Shown here in pieces: positions 47,300-59,324 of a stretch of 64,000 bases of DNA. A program made the translations under genes and the position numbers. Origin of the DNA: Lineus longissimus (taxonomy: Eukaryota > Nemertea > Pilidiophora > Heteronemertea > Lineidae). Every line of letters begins with the position of its first letter. Positions within the stretch are counted from its first letter, which is position 1. The stretch lies in contig NC_088313.1 in assembly GCF_910592395.1 (NCBI RefSeq), forward strand, positions 17,748,437-17,812,436, given 5' to 3'. The notes below the pieces were generated by a model that was given only the letters and a program-made list of their open reading frames with translations, was not told where the DNA came from and did no database searches.

Positions 47300-49370
47300 T
47301 AAAATAGCAGTAAAGTAAAACCTTCGCTCTCTGTGTCAGGCTTTTGAGGCTCTTCAGATCCTTTTCTCACTTCCTTAATTGCAAGGGAGATTGTCCAACT
47401 AGTCTGAAAGAGACAGGTTGTGCCTATGATCTCATGGCAGACTCTTGAGGTTCTACAGGTCATTTTCTTAGACCTCCTGTAAAGCCAGGAAGATTGTCAA
47501 GCTGGTCTGAAAGAGACGGTTCGTGACTGTGTCTTCATGTCGGGGCCCTTGAAGCTACATAGATCCTATTCTGAGACATCCTTTATTGCAAGGAAGATTG
47601 TCCAACTGGGCAGACAGACGCAGGTTGTGACGATGTCTTCGTGTCAGGTGGTTGAAGGTTCACAGAACCTGTTTTGAGACACCCTGCATTCCAAGAAATA
47701 TTGTCCAGCTGGTCAGAAAGAGATAGGCTATGTCAGGCCCTCGAAGCTCTACAGCTCCTTTTCTGAGTCATCCTTGATTGCAAGGAAGAATGTCCAGCAA
47801 ATCAGAAAGACACAGGTTGCGACAATGTCTTCATGGCGGACCCTTCATGTTCTATAGGTCCTTTTCTGTGACCTTCAGTATAGCCAGGAAGATTGTCCAA
47901 AGAAATAGTTTGCGACTATGTCTTTCCTTTTGACCGTTGTGGCTTTACATATCCATTTTCTGAGACATCCTGTATTCTGCATGGCCTGACAGAGACAGGC
48001 TGTGGCGGTGGCTTCATGTCAGGCCCTTGAAGCCTCACAGATCCCTTTCTGAGACATCCTATATAGTAAGAGTGATTGTCAAACTGGTCAGACAGAAACT
48101 GGTTGTGACAGTGACTTGCTACTTGTCAGGCCCTCTGGGACATCCTGTAAAGCAAGGCGCTTTAGATCGAATTCCGAGACATCGTTTAATGCAAAGAAGA
48201 TTGTCCAACTTGTCTAAAAGAGACAGATTGCGACTATGTCTTCATGGCGAACCCTTTAGTTCCCACTGGTCCTGTATTGCACGAATAACTAACTGCCCAA
48301 CTGTTCAGACAGAGACAGGTTGTGATGATGTCGTCATGTCAGGCCCTTGTGGCCAAGCATATCTTCTTTCTGCCGTCGACATCCTTTATTGCAAGGAAGA
48401 TTTTCCCATTGGTCAGTTAGAGGTAGGTTGTGAAGATGTCTTCGTGTCAGGCCCTTGAGGCTCCACAGAACTTTTCTATGACATCATATATAGAAAGGAG
48501 GATAATCCAACTCTTCAGAGAAAGATAGGCTGGATAGGATTGTCCAACCGAACAGAGAGAGCCAGGTTGCGACGATGTCTTCATGGTGGACCCATGAGGT
48601 TTTACAGGTCCCTTTCTGAGACATCCCATATTGCTGGGAGGATTGTCCAATCGAGCATACAGAGCCAGGTTGCGATGATGTTTTCATGATGGACCCATGA
48701 GGTTCTACTGGTCCCTTTCTGAGACATCCCATATTGCTGGGAGGATTGTCCAACCGAACATACAGAGCCAGGTTGCGACGACGTTTTCATGATGGACCCA
48801 TGAGGTTCTACTGGTCCCTTTCTGAGACATCCCATATTGCTGGGAGGATTGTCCAACCGAGCATACAGAGCCAGGTTGCGATGACGTTTTCATGGTGGAC
48901 CCATGAGGTTCTACTGGTCCTTTTCTGAGACATCCCATATTGCTAGGAGGATTGTCCAACTGGTCAGACAGATATAGGTTGTGTCGGTGTCTCCATGTTC
49001 AGACCCTTGAGGCAATAGATCCATTTGTGATACATCCTGTATAACATGGACGATTGTTCAACTGGTCAGACATAGATAGGTGACGACGTCTTCGTATCAG
49101 GCATTTGAGGCCTCGAGACACACTGTATTGCAAGGAAGATTGTCCAACTGGTCAGAGAAATGTCGTGTCGATGTCTTCATGTCACTCCCTTGAGGCTCTA
49201 CATTTATTTTTATGAGACATTCTGTATGGCAAGGAGGATTGTCCATGAGACAGGTTGCGAACATGTCTTCATGACGGACCATTAAGGTTTTACAGGTCCT
49301 TTTCTGGGACATCCTGCATTGCAAGGAAGACTCCAAGTGGTCAGACGGAAACAAGTTGTGACGATGTCTT
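47300..49370. repeat. ~103-bp satellite array (about 20 copies)
   Basis: A unit of roughly 100-104 bp recurs: AGGTTGTGACGATGTCTTCA, a GGCCCTTGAGG-type block, TCCTTTTCTGAGACATCC, TATTGCAAGGAGGATTGTCC and AACTGGTCAGACAGAGAC. Copies between about 48550 and 48960 are highly similar with a 103-bp step; outer copies are diverged. The overlapping minus-strand frames around 48447-48959 are repeat artefacts. The array fills the space between the convergent GPAM and CIAO1 genes. Confidence 0.92.
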
Positions 49371-49954
49371 CAAACATCAGTTATGGGGTTGAGAGAAATA
49401 AAAGTTTGGATATACTTTACAAGACTAGGTACACCAATCAAACAAGAGTATATTTTGTCATCATTTGATAGAATTTTTTTATTCTTAACAAATTTTAGAC
49501 CAGCATAAAAGTAGTCTCCATTATAGTATGTGACACAATCCCAGCACACTGTACCATATAGTTTATTCACAAATGCAGCAAGAGGGCCTAATGCAGCACA
49601 TCTGGACACAGTCGTTATTTTTAAAGCATGCTAGCTAATAACAGCATGCTGACATGTAGTTTTGTGTACTCCGACTTTCAAGACTGGACCTGTATTGTCG
49701 CTATCTCAAGCCAGTCAAAGACTGTCAAGCACTGTACTGTCACAATCTCTGTCAAGACATCACAATCTGCTCATTTCAAAAGTGCCTTGACCAGAAATAT
49801 TTATCATTTTAGACGAGTCTAAATCTATAAAATAGCACTGTAATGTCACAATGTCAGTCCAATCTAAAACCGTTGAGACAAGGACTGTATGCATAGTCAC
49901 AATCTCAGTCCAATTACAAGACGGTCAAGACGATGACAGTCCATTTCACTTTCA
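49371..49954. other. Probable CIAO1 3'UTR
   Basis: No coding sequence. A minus-strand AATAAA (forward TTTATT at 49562-49567) is about 390 nt beyond the CIAO1 stop. Confidence 0.45.
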
Positions 49955-52168
49955 TCATGCACTACAATTCCAAATCTTGATATCACCATCGTCACTACAA
50001 GATGCTAATAATCCAGGAACTTTAGGATTCCAAGCTACACAGTTCACATCTTCCATATGAGCATTGTTCTGAGTATGACTGAGTTCAAAAGATGGTTGGT
50101 TTGGATCAGTGGCGGTCAGGTCCTCAGAGAATATTCGTATCATGTCATCACCACTTGCTGTCGCTATGAGGTTGGTAAGTGGGCACCTGTAAGCAAATGG
50201 ACAATAGACTACATAAATAGGAACAATAGAAACTACTTTGCATTCCATTTTTCTAGACATATTTTCACAAAATCTTTTAAATCGTCTTCAGATGTCTCAA
50301 TCCTTTACAGAGGATAAGACACATACCGTTCTGCACTCCTCATGAGACTGATTGTGGCTAATCTATAAAGCCAATCTATCTAAGATAAGTAGTGATACAG
50401 GAAGAGGAATAAGGCCCTACATATACTTCTCCAGGGAGATAACTACTGCAATTGCGCCACCCAGAACTAGAGGTACTTACCATGCTACATCATAAACTGG
50501 TCTTGTGTGATACCCCGATAATGTGCAGACACATTTCCATACTGCATCATTGCCTGGCACCACAATGCCTAAAGGGAATATAGAACAGCATATCAATTAA
50601 GGCAGGACATACTGCAAATTCCTTTATTTTCACAAGAGGCATCTGGACACACTAAGCGAAGAGATTGTTGAATCCCTTGGCCAAGTGATATATCTTGCTG
50701 GTGTTTCACAGGTAAACTCTATCTTGAACAACTTTAAATGCGATCTACTGACTCTTTAATAAAGCGAATGTCCAGCTCACAGAGGTGTCCGCTAAAGAAG
50801 ATTTGACTGTAGTCAAACTTTATTAATATTACCTTCAGGGTTGTCTTTTGAGTATTCCTTCCACACTTTTAAGGTTCTGTCATCACTGGCAGATATGAGC
50901 CTTTTCCCAGTCTTATCAAATACCATACTCCACACGGTAGACTCATGGGACTCTGAAACATCAAAGAAGTGTACAACAGATCATAACAAACCATCAGAAG
51001 AACCAAAGTCGTAGTGATCTAGTTCATGGATGTGTAAAACACACAGCTACAACTGCATTGCACTAGCACAGCCTGCACTTTGGTTTTTGAACTCAAAAAA
51101 TGACCTTATGTTGAAAAAACCACAAATGATTTTATGGTACTGATTGAGATAAAGCACTTACCTAATGTAGTGAAGCTTATCCAGTCGTCACCATCATCTT
51201 TATGAAACTTGAGCGTGTTGTCATAACTTGCTGATACCAGAACCTGAAATGTAAGAACTGACCATCAATCACTTTGTCACGAAAGGTGAGAAAACCCTTT
51301 ATTTTGTTATAAGTAGGTCATTACTTAGAATGTCCGAGGATCCAATTGAGGCAAAAACCAAAAAAGACAAATGTTTGGTGAATTTCTGAACGCTTGGCAT
51401 AACATTAACAATTAACAAAGACTTACATCTTTATGAGGGTGCCACACCACCTTTTTCACGTCCTGTGAATGTGAACTTAAAACACTGGCACACTCGAATT
51501 CCTCATCACCAGCAACTGAAACAAGATACACAAAAACTGACAGTCAAGCTTATAATTGCAAAAGAATAATACTAAATTATTTCAGGAGTCCGGATAAAAC
51601 AAATCAGTGGTCAGCTAAGAGCCTCCTGAACATCTGAATGGAATAGATTTTATAAACTCTATAGAAAAATGCCTTACCTTCCCATAACCACACACTCTTA
51701 TCCCTGCTGCATGTTGCCAAATACTGTCCAGATGGGGCCCAAGCAGCACACTTGACTTCATTCTCATGTCCCTCTAATGTGGCAATGCATTCAAAGTCAT
51801 TCCCTGTCTTGCTCCAAATACACGCTGTTGCATCGAAACTCCCAGAGGCCAGGTACCTCCCACATGGAGACCAGTCTATACTCCGGACTGTACGGGTGTG
51901 ACCGTCCTCGAGGATGGTCTTGCACACCCACTTGTCACCTGAAATGAAAACGAAACATATGATGAAACGAACACATTAACAAGTTGTTAGTGTTTTTTAT
52001 GGGACACCCTGTATTATAATATCGATGTACGCGCTTGCCTTCTTTCCCCCATATTCTGATGGACTTGTCACCACCACAGCTTGCCAGTAATGAACCGTCA
52101 GGACTCCAGCAAACGTTCCAAACCAGATCTGAATGTCCACTGAGAGTGCAAGCTCGTTCAAATAGCAT
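49955..52168 (-). CDS. CIAO1: Cytosolic iron-sulfur assembly WD40 protein CIAO1
   Basis: CIAO1 is the WD40 subunit of the cytosolic Fe-S targeting complex (with MMS19 and CIAO2B) that delivers clusters to apoproteins. Exons: 52168-52039, 51938-51678, 51515-51427, 51243-51162, 50952-50833, 50568-50481, 50186-49955; total 333 aa against ~339 in human. Signatures: [130 protein letters not shown] and [20 protein letters not shown]. Seven blades are present. Intron 1 has a GC donor (AAG|GCAAGC) with a normal AG acceptor; only this splice keeps the conserved KEGDKWVCK reading. Start at 52168 is the first Met in frame, near the family N-terminus. Confidence 0.96.
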
Positions 52169-53498
52169 TTTTAGCAGAAATCATGCACTTTTCAAGACGA
52201 TGCAATTTGGCCGAACTCGCATGAATCACTTTATTTTTTACACATCTGTTGTTGTGGTTGTGGATGGTAAATTTTCCAATACTTTCAATTGATTCCAATT
52301 TTGCCGTAGCTCTATCAATACCTCGCCGAAGACAGAGTACTGTACCTAATGCAGAATAGAGAGGAATACTGGCCAAAGGACACCACCTTGACAACAAAGC
52401 TCTTGGGCTCTGAGGTGGAACTATCTAGGACATACAACTTCGTTACCAATGATGGACTGACTGTCTAGTGTGCATCTCAAAAATTCCAATAAGAAGAGTA
52501 CTGTCAAAAGTTGAACTCGAACACGGACCAAGAAATTAGAGGAACAGTCAATCACAACCATGCAGGCATGTGAGGTCTCTGCAGAAAATTCGCTGGTAAT
52601 GTGAAGTAGTTTAGAGTAGGCCTTTATCATTTCAGCTGTTTGAGACGGATTGATATATCCAGTCGTCAGCCATAGTTCGTCCTCCAGGCAAGATTGCCAT
52701 ATACTTCCAGTGACCAACTGCCTTTACCAGTGTTGCAGCAGGTCAAAGGAGTTTATCAAAGCAAAAACCAATTGGTCATCAATTTACAAGACAATTTTGC
52801 AACAACTGGAAGTCTCATAATTTCTGAGAGAATTGTAAACTTCACCAACCGAGGAAGTCACGGTCACATCCATTTTTAACAAACGTGACCTACAGTAGTA
52901 AATTTCAGTGCTGTGAGGTACGAGTTCCAACAGTGTCAAGATTGCCATTTGAGACAGCTGGAGCTAATGCTTATCACTCCAGATAGTTTCAAAGTTTTCA
53001 AAGAAAAGCTGCATCATGATCAACAAGGCAAACCTATATGGTACGTAAGGTTTATTTAAATATTTACAATAATATCTACACAAGAATCTGCATCATGATA
53101 ACACAGGACTCAAAAACACATGAACACATCATCATCTTTGAAAGGACTACATCGCATCAGGCAAAGAGTGAGAGCCTTGGTAATTTTTTACTTCCTCTTT
53201 TGCTTCTCATCATCTCTCCCTAAGAAAATCACTTTTCACAATCAGAGAGAGCAGGGTCTTTCAAATGACCCATTAAAAACTCCTTGCCCAAGTAGTGGTA
53301 CCAAGTTGGTGGTACTGATATCCCTTCCCCCAAGAAAGTAACCTATCGAGGAAAGGAATCATAAACCCCTCCCACAATGTTTACATCAAATTGTCACCAA
53401 CTTGGATCACTGTATATTAAACACAAGAATGAGCAGAGTCTTCTTATCCAAACCTTAAGTCATGATACTACCCTCCCCTCCCCTGAATAAAGTCAGAT
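52169..53498. other. CIAO1 upstream region / SLU7 3'UTR
   Basis: 1.3 kb with no supported coding exon. A minus-strand AATAAA (forward TTTATT at 53051-53056) about 450 nt past the SLU7 stop is a plausible SLU7 polyadenylation signal. CIAO1 promoter sequence should lie within the first few hundred bases above 52168. Confidence 0.45.
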
Positions 53499-56400
53499 TC
53501 ACTGCTGAAGGAAAGCAGCCATAGGGTCCTCCCCCACCCGTCTCTTCCTGTAATAAGCCTCCATTTCCTCCTCTGTAGGCTCCTTAGCCTCGTACATGCT
53601 GTTATATGGCCGCTTTCGTTCATCCAGCTTCATGAGACGATTCACTTCCCGCTGTCTTTCTTCTTCTTTACGTATAGCCTGAAGTTCAATAGTCAATGAA
53701 AACTGTTAAGAAAAAAGAAGCTTTCTAGATATTTCCAATTTCATCGAATACTTGTAATTAAAGCAATCTTGAACAATATGCCCTGTACCTACATGAATAG
53801 TAGAAATCTAGAACAAGGAAGGGACACTCATGATATATCTTGCCGACGAGTCTAAACCTGGCTGATAGTGGAATCTTTAGACCAGAATGAGTCTCAAAGA
53901 GAAGTGACATGCACTTCCATTATTCTTGTATGAATACCGAAGATGGAAATCACCCGCTTACCATTTGAACCTTCTTCTCCTTTATAGCCTCCTCATCCTC
54001 CTCTGGCTCTGACTCACTTTCGCTACTAGATGAATGATGCTTCTTATGCTTCCTCCTCTTCTTCTTTTTCTTCTTCTTCTTGTCTTTCTTCTTTTTGTCA
54101 CGATTCTCTTGGTGCTCCTAGAAATAGACCGTTCACATTTAGAGTCCCTCAAAAGCCATAATCAAAGTGTAACAACCTCAGATTCAACATACCAAAAAGT
54201 GTTTCATACAGTATGCAAAATGGGTCTCTAAATACTTTTCTTGTACCAGTATTACATGTACCCCTGTGGGTGCTTTTTAGATAGATCGACCGCAAGACTT
54301 ACCCTAAAACAAATAGAAACCGTATCAATCTTATTGGAGATCTGATTCCCATTTACTATCAATCCTTCTTTTAATCAGTATAAGGAAAAAAAGATTTAAA
54401 AACACGATATACTCACTTCTAATAATGTTTTTTGCTCGGGTTCCTCCACTTGCTGACTTGAAGAAGGTGCTCCCATAAGAACCATACTTTTATCCTGAAA
54501 TCAGACATCAAATTTAACTTGGTCTGCAAATTACAAATCAGTTGAGAAACTGGACAAATTGTCGTACTTTCGACCGTCATACCCTATTTCGAAAATTTGA
54601 ATTGTGATGAAATGCCATGCTTACCTGATTGGCATCTTTTCCAGCTTCTCCAGTACAATACGATCCTTTGATACATGAATGGCAGCACTTGAAACCCCAC
54701 TGACCATCCTTCCAGTAGGAACCCCAGACACTCTGAAAGAAGCAATGTTAAGTCATGATCTGAAGTATAGCCATAGGCTTAGGAGGAAAACTTAAAGCAA
54801 GGAACAAGTCCAAATTGTGTCCATGACATCCTGGCCTGCCACCTGTTGTTCCTCGAATGTTATTAAACTAGACAATCAGAAAACATCATAGACCCTCAGA
54901 GAGTAAACTCACTGATGACGATGTACATGTAGCTTGGTCACAATGTTACAAAGAAAGATAAGACAATACAATCTTTGAAATAAGAACGACAATTCAGAAC
55001 AGAACTTGTCCGTGGCTAAGTGAATATGCAGCTGAGGAACTTACTGTATGGTTATTGATGAAAACATCTTCTTCATATTTTGACTTTGCCACTTCTTTTT
55101 CTAAACCTTTGATCACTTTGCCGTGCCGGGAATACTCTACATAATTTTCCTGTAAAAAGAAGTAAATTTCTTTTTTGGTAAAATCAACTTTATCCTATTA
55201 CAGCCAGTCCTCATGACCTAAAATTTGATATCCAATTTTGTCACTCAAAACTAAAAAAAACACATTTAGATCAATACTTACTGTCTGTGCCAGAAGTAAC
55301 TCTCTCGGCGGAGCATCTAAATGTTCCTCTCCACCGTATTTGTCCAGGATAGTGTTCTTATGACTACTCTCGAATTCATCTGTTTTTTTCTTGAATTCTT
55401 TCGAGAGTAATTCTAACTTGGTCGGATCAGCCTGAATGTGGACTTCTGCTCCTTTTTCATAGGCATCCCATGCAAATACTGGAAAAGTGGAACAAGGATT
55501 TGACGAATTAAAATTTCAACATCAATTTGATCATCCCAGGATGTTCTTTTCACTCAGCTCATGCTCACTGTGGCTATTTCACACACTATTCATTATTGGC
55601 AACCAAGGTGATTTTCATACTCGTGTTTGTCCCACATTTAGGAATGCAGTCTTTCCTCAACAATATCAATGTCAGTTCCGGTGAGGCATTGTACCATATT
55701 CTATGCAGAGGTAGGAAACTTCAGACATCCTTGCTGAATATCTGACCAGATATTCAAGGAATCATCTATCAAATTTGAAATGATTACTGCCAGTTGTTCA
55801 CTTACATTGTTGCTTAGCAAATTCATGCGCCTGTCCAGATGCTCGAACAAAGTTGTCACCCCCAAATTGTGCACTGAAAAGTTAAACGGAGAAATTACAC
55901 TATCTCTCAGGAATCCCAAGAGGAGTCCCTCTGATGTCATATCAAGTGATAACCTCATCTCATTCTGGACTGTACCAATGATTCCAAGGAAGTAATGGCC
56001 AGACTACATCAAGAATAATGTACATGTAGTGTCATACACGATGGATATCATAACCATAATCCAAAATGCTACATACTCTGCCTCAGATGATTCCTTTGCT
56101 GTGCCAGCCAATGGATTCTGCCTCATCGATCTCGTCTTTGGGTCATAGTATGCCGAGTTCACGTCCAAATTGAATAAGTATTTTGCGGTGTCCTCTCGGA
56201 TACGTAAGTTTCTAACTGTGATCCGATGCTTGCTCTCGAATTTCTGACCAGGCATATCGACGTCGTCAGCATATTTGTCTTCGTCCTCACCATCTTCACC
56301 TTGGCTACTCTGCAAGGGGGTAATGAAACAATGATATAAATGCAGTCAAGCTTAATCATGCAATTCTCATAAGGCAGGCTTTGTCTTCAACGTCAGCAAG

Positions 56401-58103
56401 GTGGTCAGCTGGTCAAAATTGATGTCAACATAATTCCTTGCACAGGCTTATAGCAGTTAGACAATCAAACCTTCGGTGAAAACTGAAAATCAGCTATGTT
56501 GTAACATCTGCTTTCACAGTCATAAGGGCTTCTTATTTGGTAAGGGGTCTTCAAAAGTCAAATTGGCAACAGGTCACCGATTTGTGGGGATATGAAATTG
56601 ATGCTATCAGAAGCCCCTGGCCCTCCATTAGGGGCATGGACTCTTCGAAGAGTTACCTTCACAGCTTCTGGCTCATCTTGTACACCGTCTTCAACATTCT
56701 GATCCATTCTTTGAGATTTCAGCACTTTCTTGGCCTGAAGAGAAAGAAGAAGTAATAGGATTTAGACAGAACTTTGTAGACTTTAGATCTATCATTCAGT
56801 CAGATTCCACATCGAAATTTCACACCGATGCACGCTTTGAAATTGATCAGATCTCCGCATCTGCGATATTGAACATGCTGGGAAACATCTTTAGACTATC
56901 ATGATATAAGGAAGTTACTACATAGCGATTAAAAAGGAACCCACAATCTTCCAGCGATAGGAAGTGCTCTGTCCAACAACACAACTTACCTCCTCTAACT
57001 TTGCATACTCCTCTATCGTCTCTTGATGTTCTCTCGGATCATAACCATTCCAACGATCCCTTTTCCCATCAAAATCAAAGTCGAGCTGTGGCTGGATGTA
57101 TTCATCTGGGGCAATCTTGTCTCCTGTGAATCTGGCACCAATTTTCCTCGGTCTCTGCAAGTCGGAAGTGAAAGAAGAGTGAAATCTAGAGTCATAACTT
57201 TTTAGAATAAGTTGACTGATGACTTCAGGCACACTGATAACAAAGTTTCTCTGCTGCTCCACATGTTGAGAGATCAAATTATGCCAAATAGCAAATCTAA
57301 TAGTATAAAACACCAACTGGGTAAAGATGGTTGACATGCAGCTATACCAACCTCCAAACAGTCACTCTTCTTGTGTGTCATAGCACCACAGTTTTCACAG
57401 GCACCTTTTCTGAATTTGGTGGCTATGCTGCCCTCTTTGATTCCTCTCTTGTACCACGCACCCATCTCGGCAAACTTTTTGACCTTCTCATCTTGGACCC
57501 TTTGATGGTTGAGGGTGGGTGCCATGGCTCCAAAGTACCATGGAGCCTGCATGATGTACTGGGGGATGTGAGGGTTGATATCTCTGGAAGACAAAACCAA
57601 CAAGGTGAAAATAATCATTCAATGCTGTAAAGAGGTTTAATAATGCAACTTGTATTCATTTTTGAGAGTAGGATTCATTAAACCCTTAACCAAGGGCAAC
57701 TATTGCACAAAAAGTAAGACTTGTTTATCTATTTGTTCTCCTCAGACATCAGAAATTATTTCAAATTCCTTACTTTACATTTCAAAGTTTTGACATGTGA
57801 TTTGTCTATTTTTAACTTTGTCCATATTCACTGACCACAAGTAGTAGCTCAATGCAAAATGACCAACCTCAAAGGTGACCACAGATTCATACTCAGTTTC
57901 CAGTTAAGATCTACTTACTTTCCCTCTTCATCTTTCATAGCAGGTGCTGTACCAGCTTTCCTGGCCTCTTCCAGCTCTTTCAGTTTCTTCCAATCCTCCC
58001 TCTTTTTCCCAGGGGGTCCCTCGTCTATCCCACCTCCACCGTCCTCCTCCTCCTTCAGCTTCTTTGCCACCACAGAGGGTGGCATGTTTAAAACAAACGA
58101 CAT
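53499..58103 (-). CDS. SLU7: Pre-mRNA-splicing factor SLU7
   Basis: SLU7 acts at the second step of splicing in 3' splice-site choice. Exons: 58103-57919, 57583-57352, 57154-56990, 56734-56657, 56309-56077, 55873-55806, 55478-55282, 55149-55045, 54732-54625, 54494-54417, 54117-53962, 53678-53499; phases match; total 594 aa against ~586 in human. A CCHC zinc knuckle [14 protein letters not shown] (Cys124, Cys127, His132, Cys137) is intact. Other signatures: [108 protein letters not shown]. Residues ~484-535 hold a polylysine/Arg nuclear-localisation tract followed by a Ser/Glu run, then the conserved [20 protein letters not shown] end. Exon 2 uses a weak GTTGGT donor. Confidence 0.97.
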
Positions 58104-59324
58104 TCTTAAAGTTCTGAAAGAAAGGGAATGACATTGACAATTAATATTAAAACTTCACAATTGATGCAGTCCTCATGGTCCTCACATGAACAACCTGATT
58201 AGTAAACATCACCCCCGCCCTCATATCCAAAATTATTACTCGTCATTCAACACTCGGGATGCTCAGGGTCTGTTGCGCAGTTGCTGCCCCCTGCAGCCTG
58301 TGGCAGTGCATCAATCGGCGCCATGAACCCAGTGAACTCAGTGTCAGTGACTGTCACTGACACTCTGACATGACGTGTGCGAGATCTGTATTATCCTGTG
58401 GCTGAATGATTCAAGATGACAGCAATGATGTGGCAATTTAATGAGCCAGCCACTGATCTTGCTGAATCCTTCTTCAAAATTGAACATGCACTTTCCCATA
58501 CAAATGTACAATATGTACAGTGTACATTGTATGTGTATATAGGCCTATGTACAGTGTGAAATGGTAACTTTTTAATATTTTTAGATCAAGTAATTTACAT
58601 CTATGGCTCAAATGAATTATACAATATCTATAAGTGTCATCATCAACAGTTCATAAAGTACGTGTTAAGCTCACAGTATATGTTCTAGGGTTAGTATTTA
58701 TACTAAAAACATACTTTATTGGTGAGTGTGAAATTTATTACGATGTACACAAAACGTATCCGCTAGGTGGCGTAGATGTGCTTCCGGTCAAAGAGCATGT
58801 TTTTTGCTCCACGAAATCATCTCATTTCTCCTTTTCAGTCCAAAAAATCCCGCATGTACATTCAAAAAATGATGTTAGAAGTTAACACATCTCTTTCTGT
58901 CAGTTTCTGAGTGATTTTTGTTTTAAATAAGTTAAATATTGATATTTCAAATATATTGTGTCTGTACAGAATTAGGAAGTACAGGGTAAACCAAAAAAGT
59001 TTCTCAACTCAATCGGGATAAAATCAAATGCGTGCACTGTACTGAGAAGTGCTGTGACGATTTCTTTTTAATTTAGTACTACAGATACACATCGGATTAA
59101 ACCGAGAGTCTGTTACATCTGTTATGCATATGATAATTTCCAGTCGAATGTGTTGCCAAGATCCTCAGGCTCATACATCATTGACATTGATCTTGTACGA
59201 GTAAATAACTGAATTGCCCTTTGGGTTACTCTCTTTTCTTCAGCTACTGGACAACAAGTATCAATACAAGATGATGAGACTGTGGAAATAAGATTGAAAC
59301 AGCAAGGAGATTAACCCAGTCAAC
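58104..59324. promoter_or_regulatory. Head-to-head intergenic region SLU7 / NOA1
   Basis: 1.2 kb between the divergent start codons. No TATA or other motif that I would call with confidence. An acceptor-like CTCTTTTCTTCAG ending at 59243 suggests a NOA1 5'UTR exon 59244-59324. Confidence 0.4.

Noticed and set aside
48447-48959. Overlapping minus-strand frames with the same ~34-residue peptide (MDNPPSNMGCLRKG...)
   Set aside because: Shift of exactly 103 bp between frames shows that they come from the satellite unit, not from a protein-coding gene.
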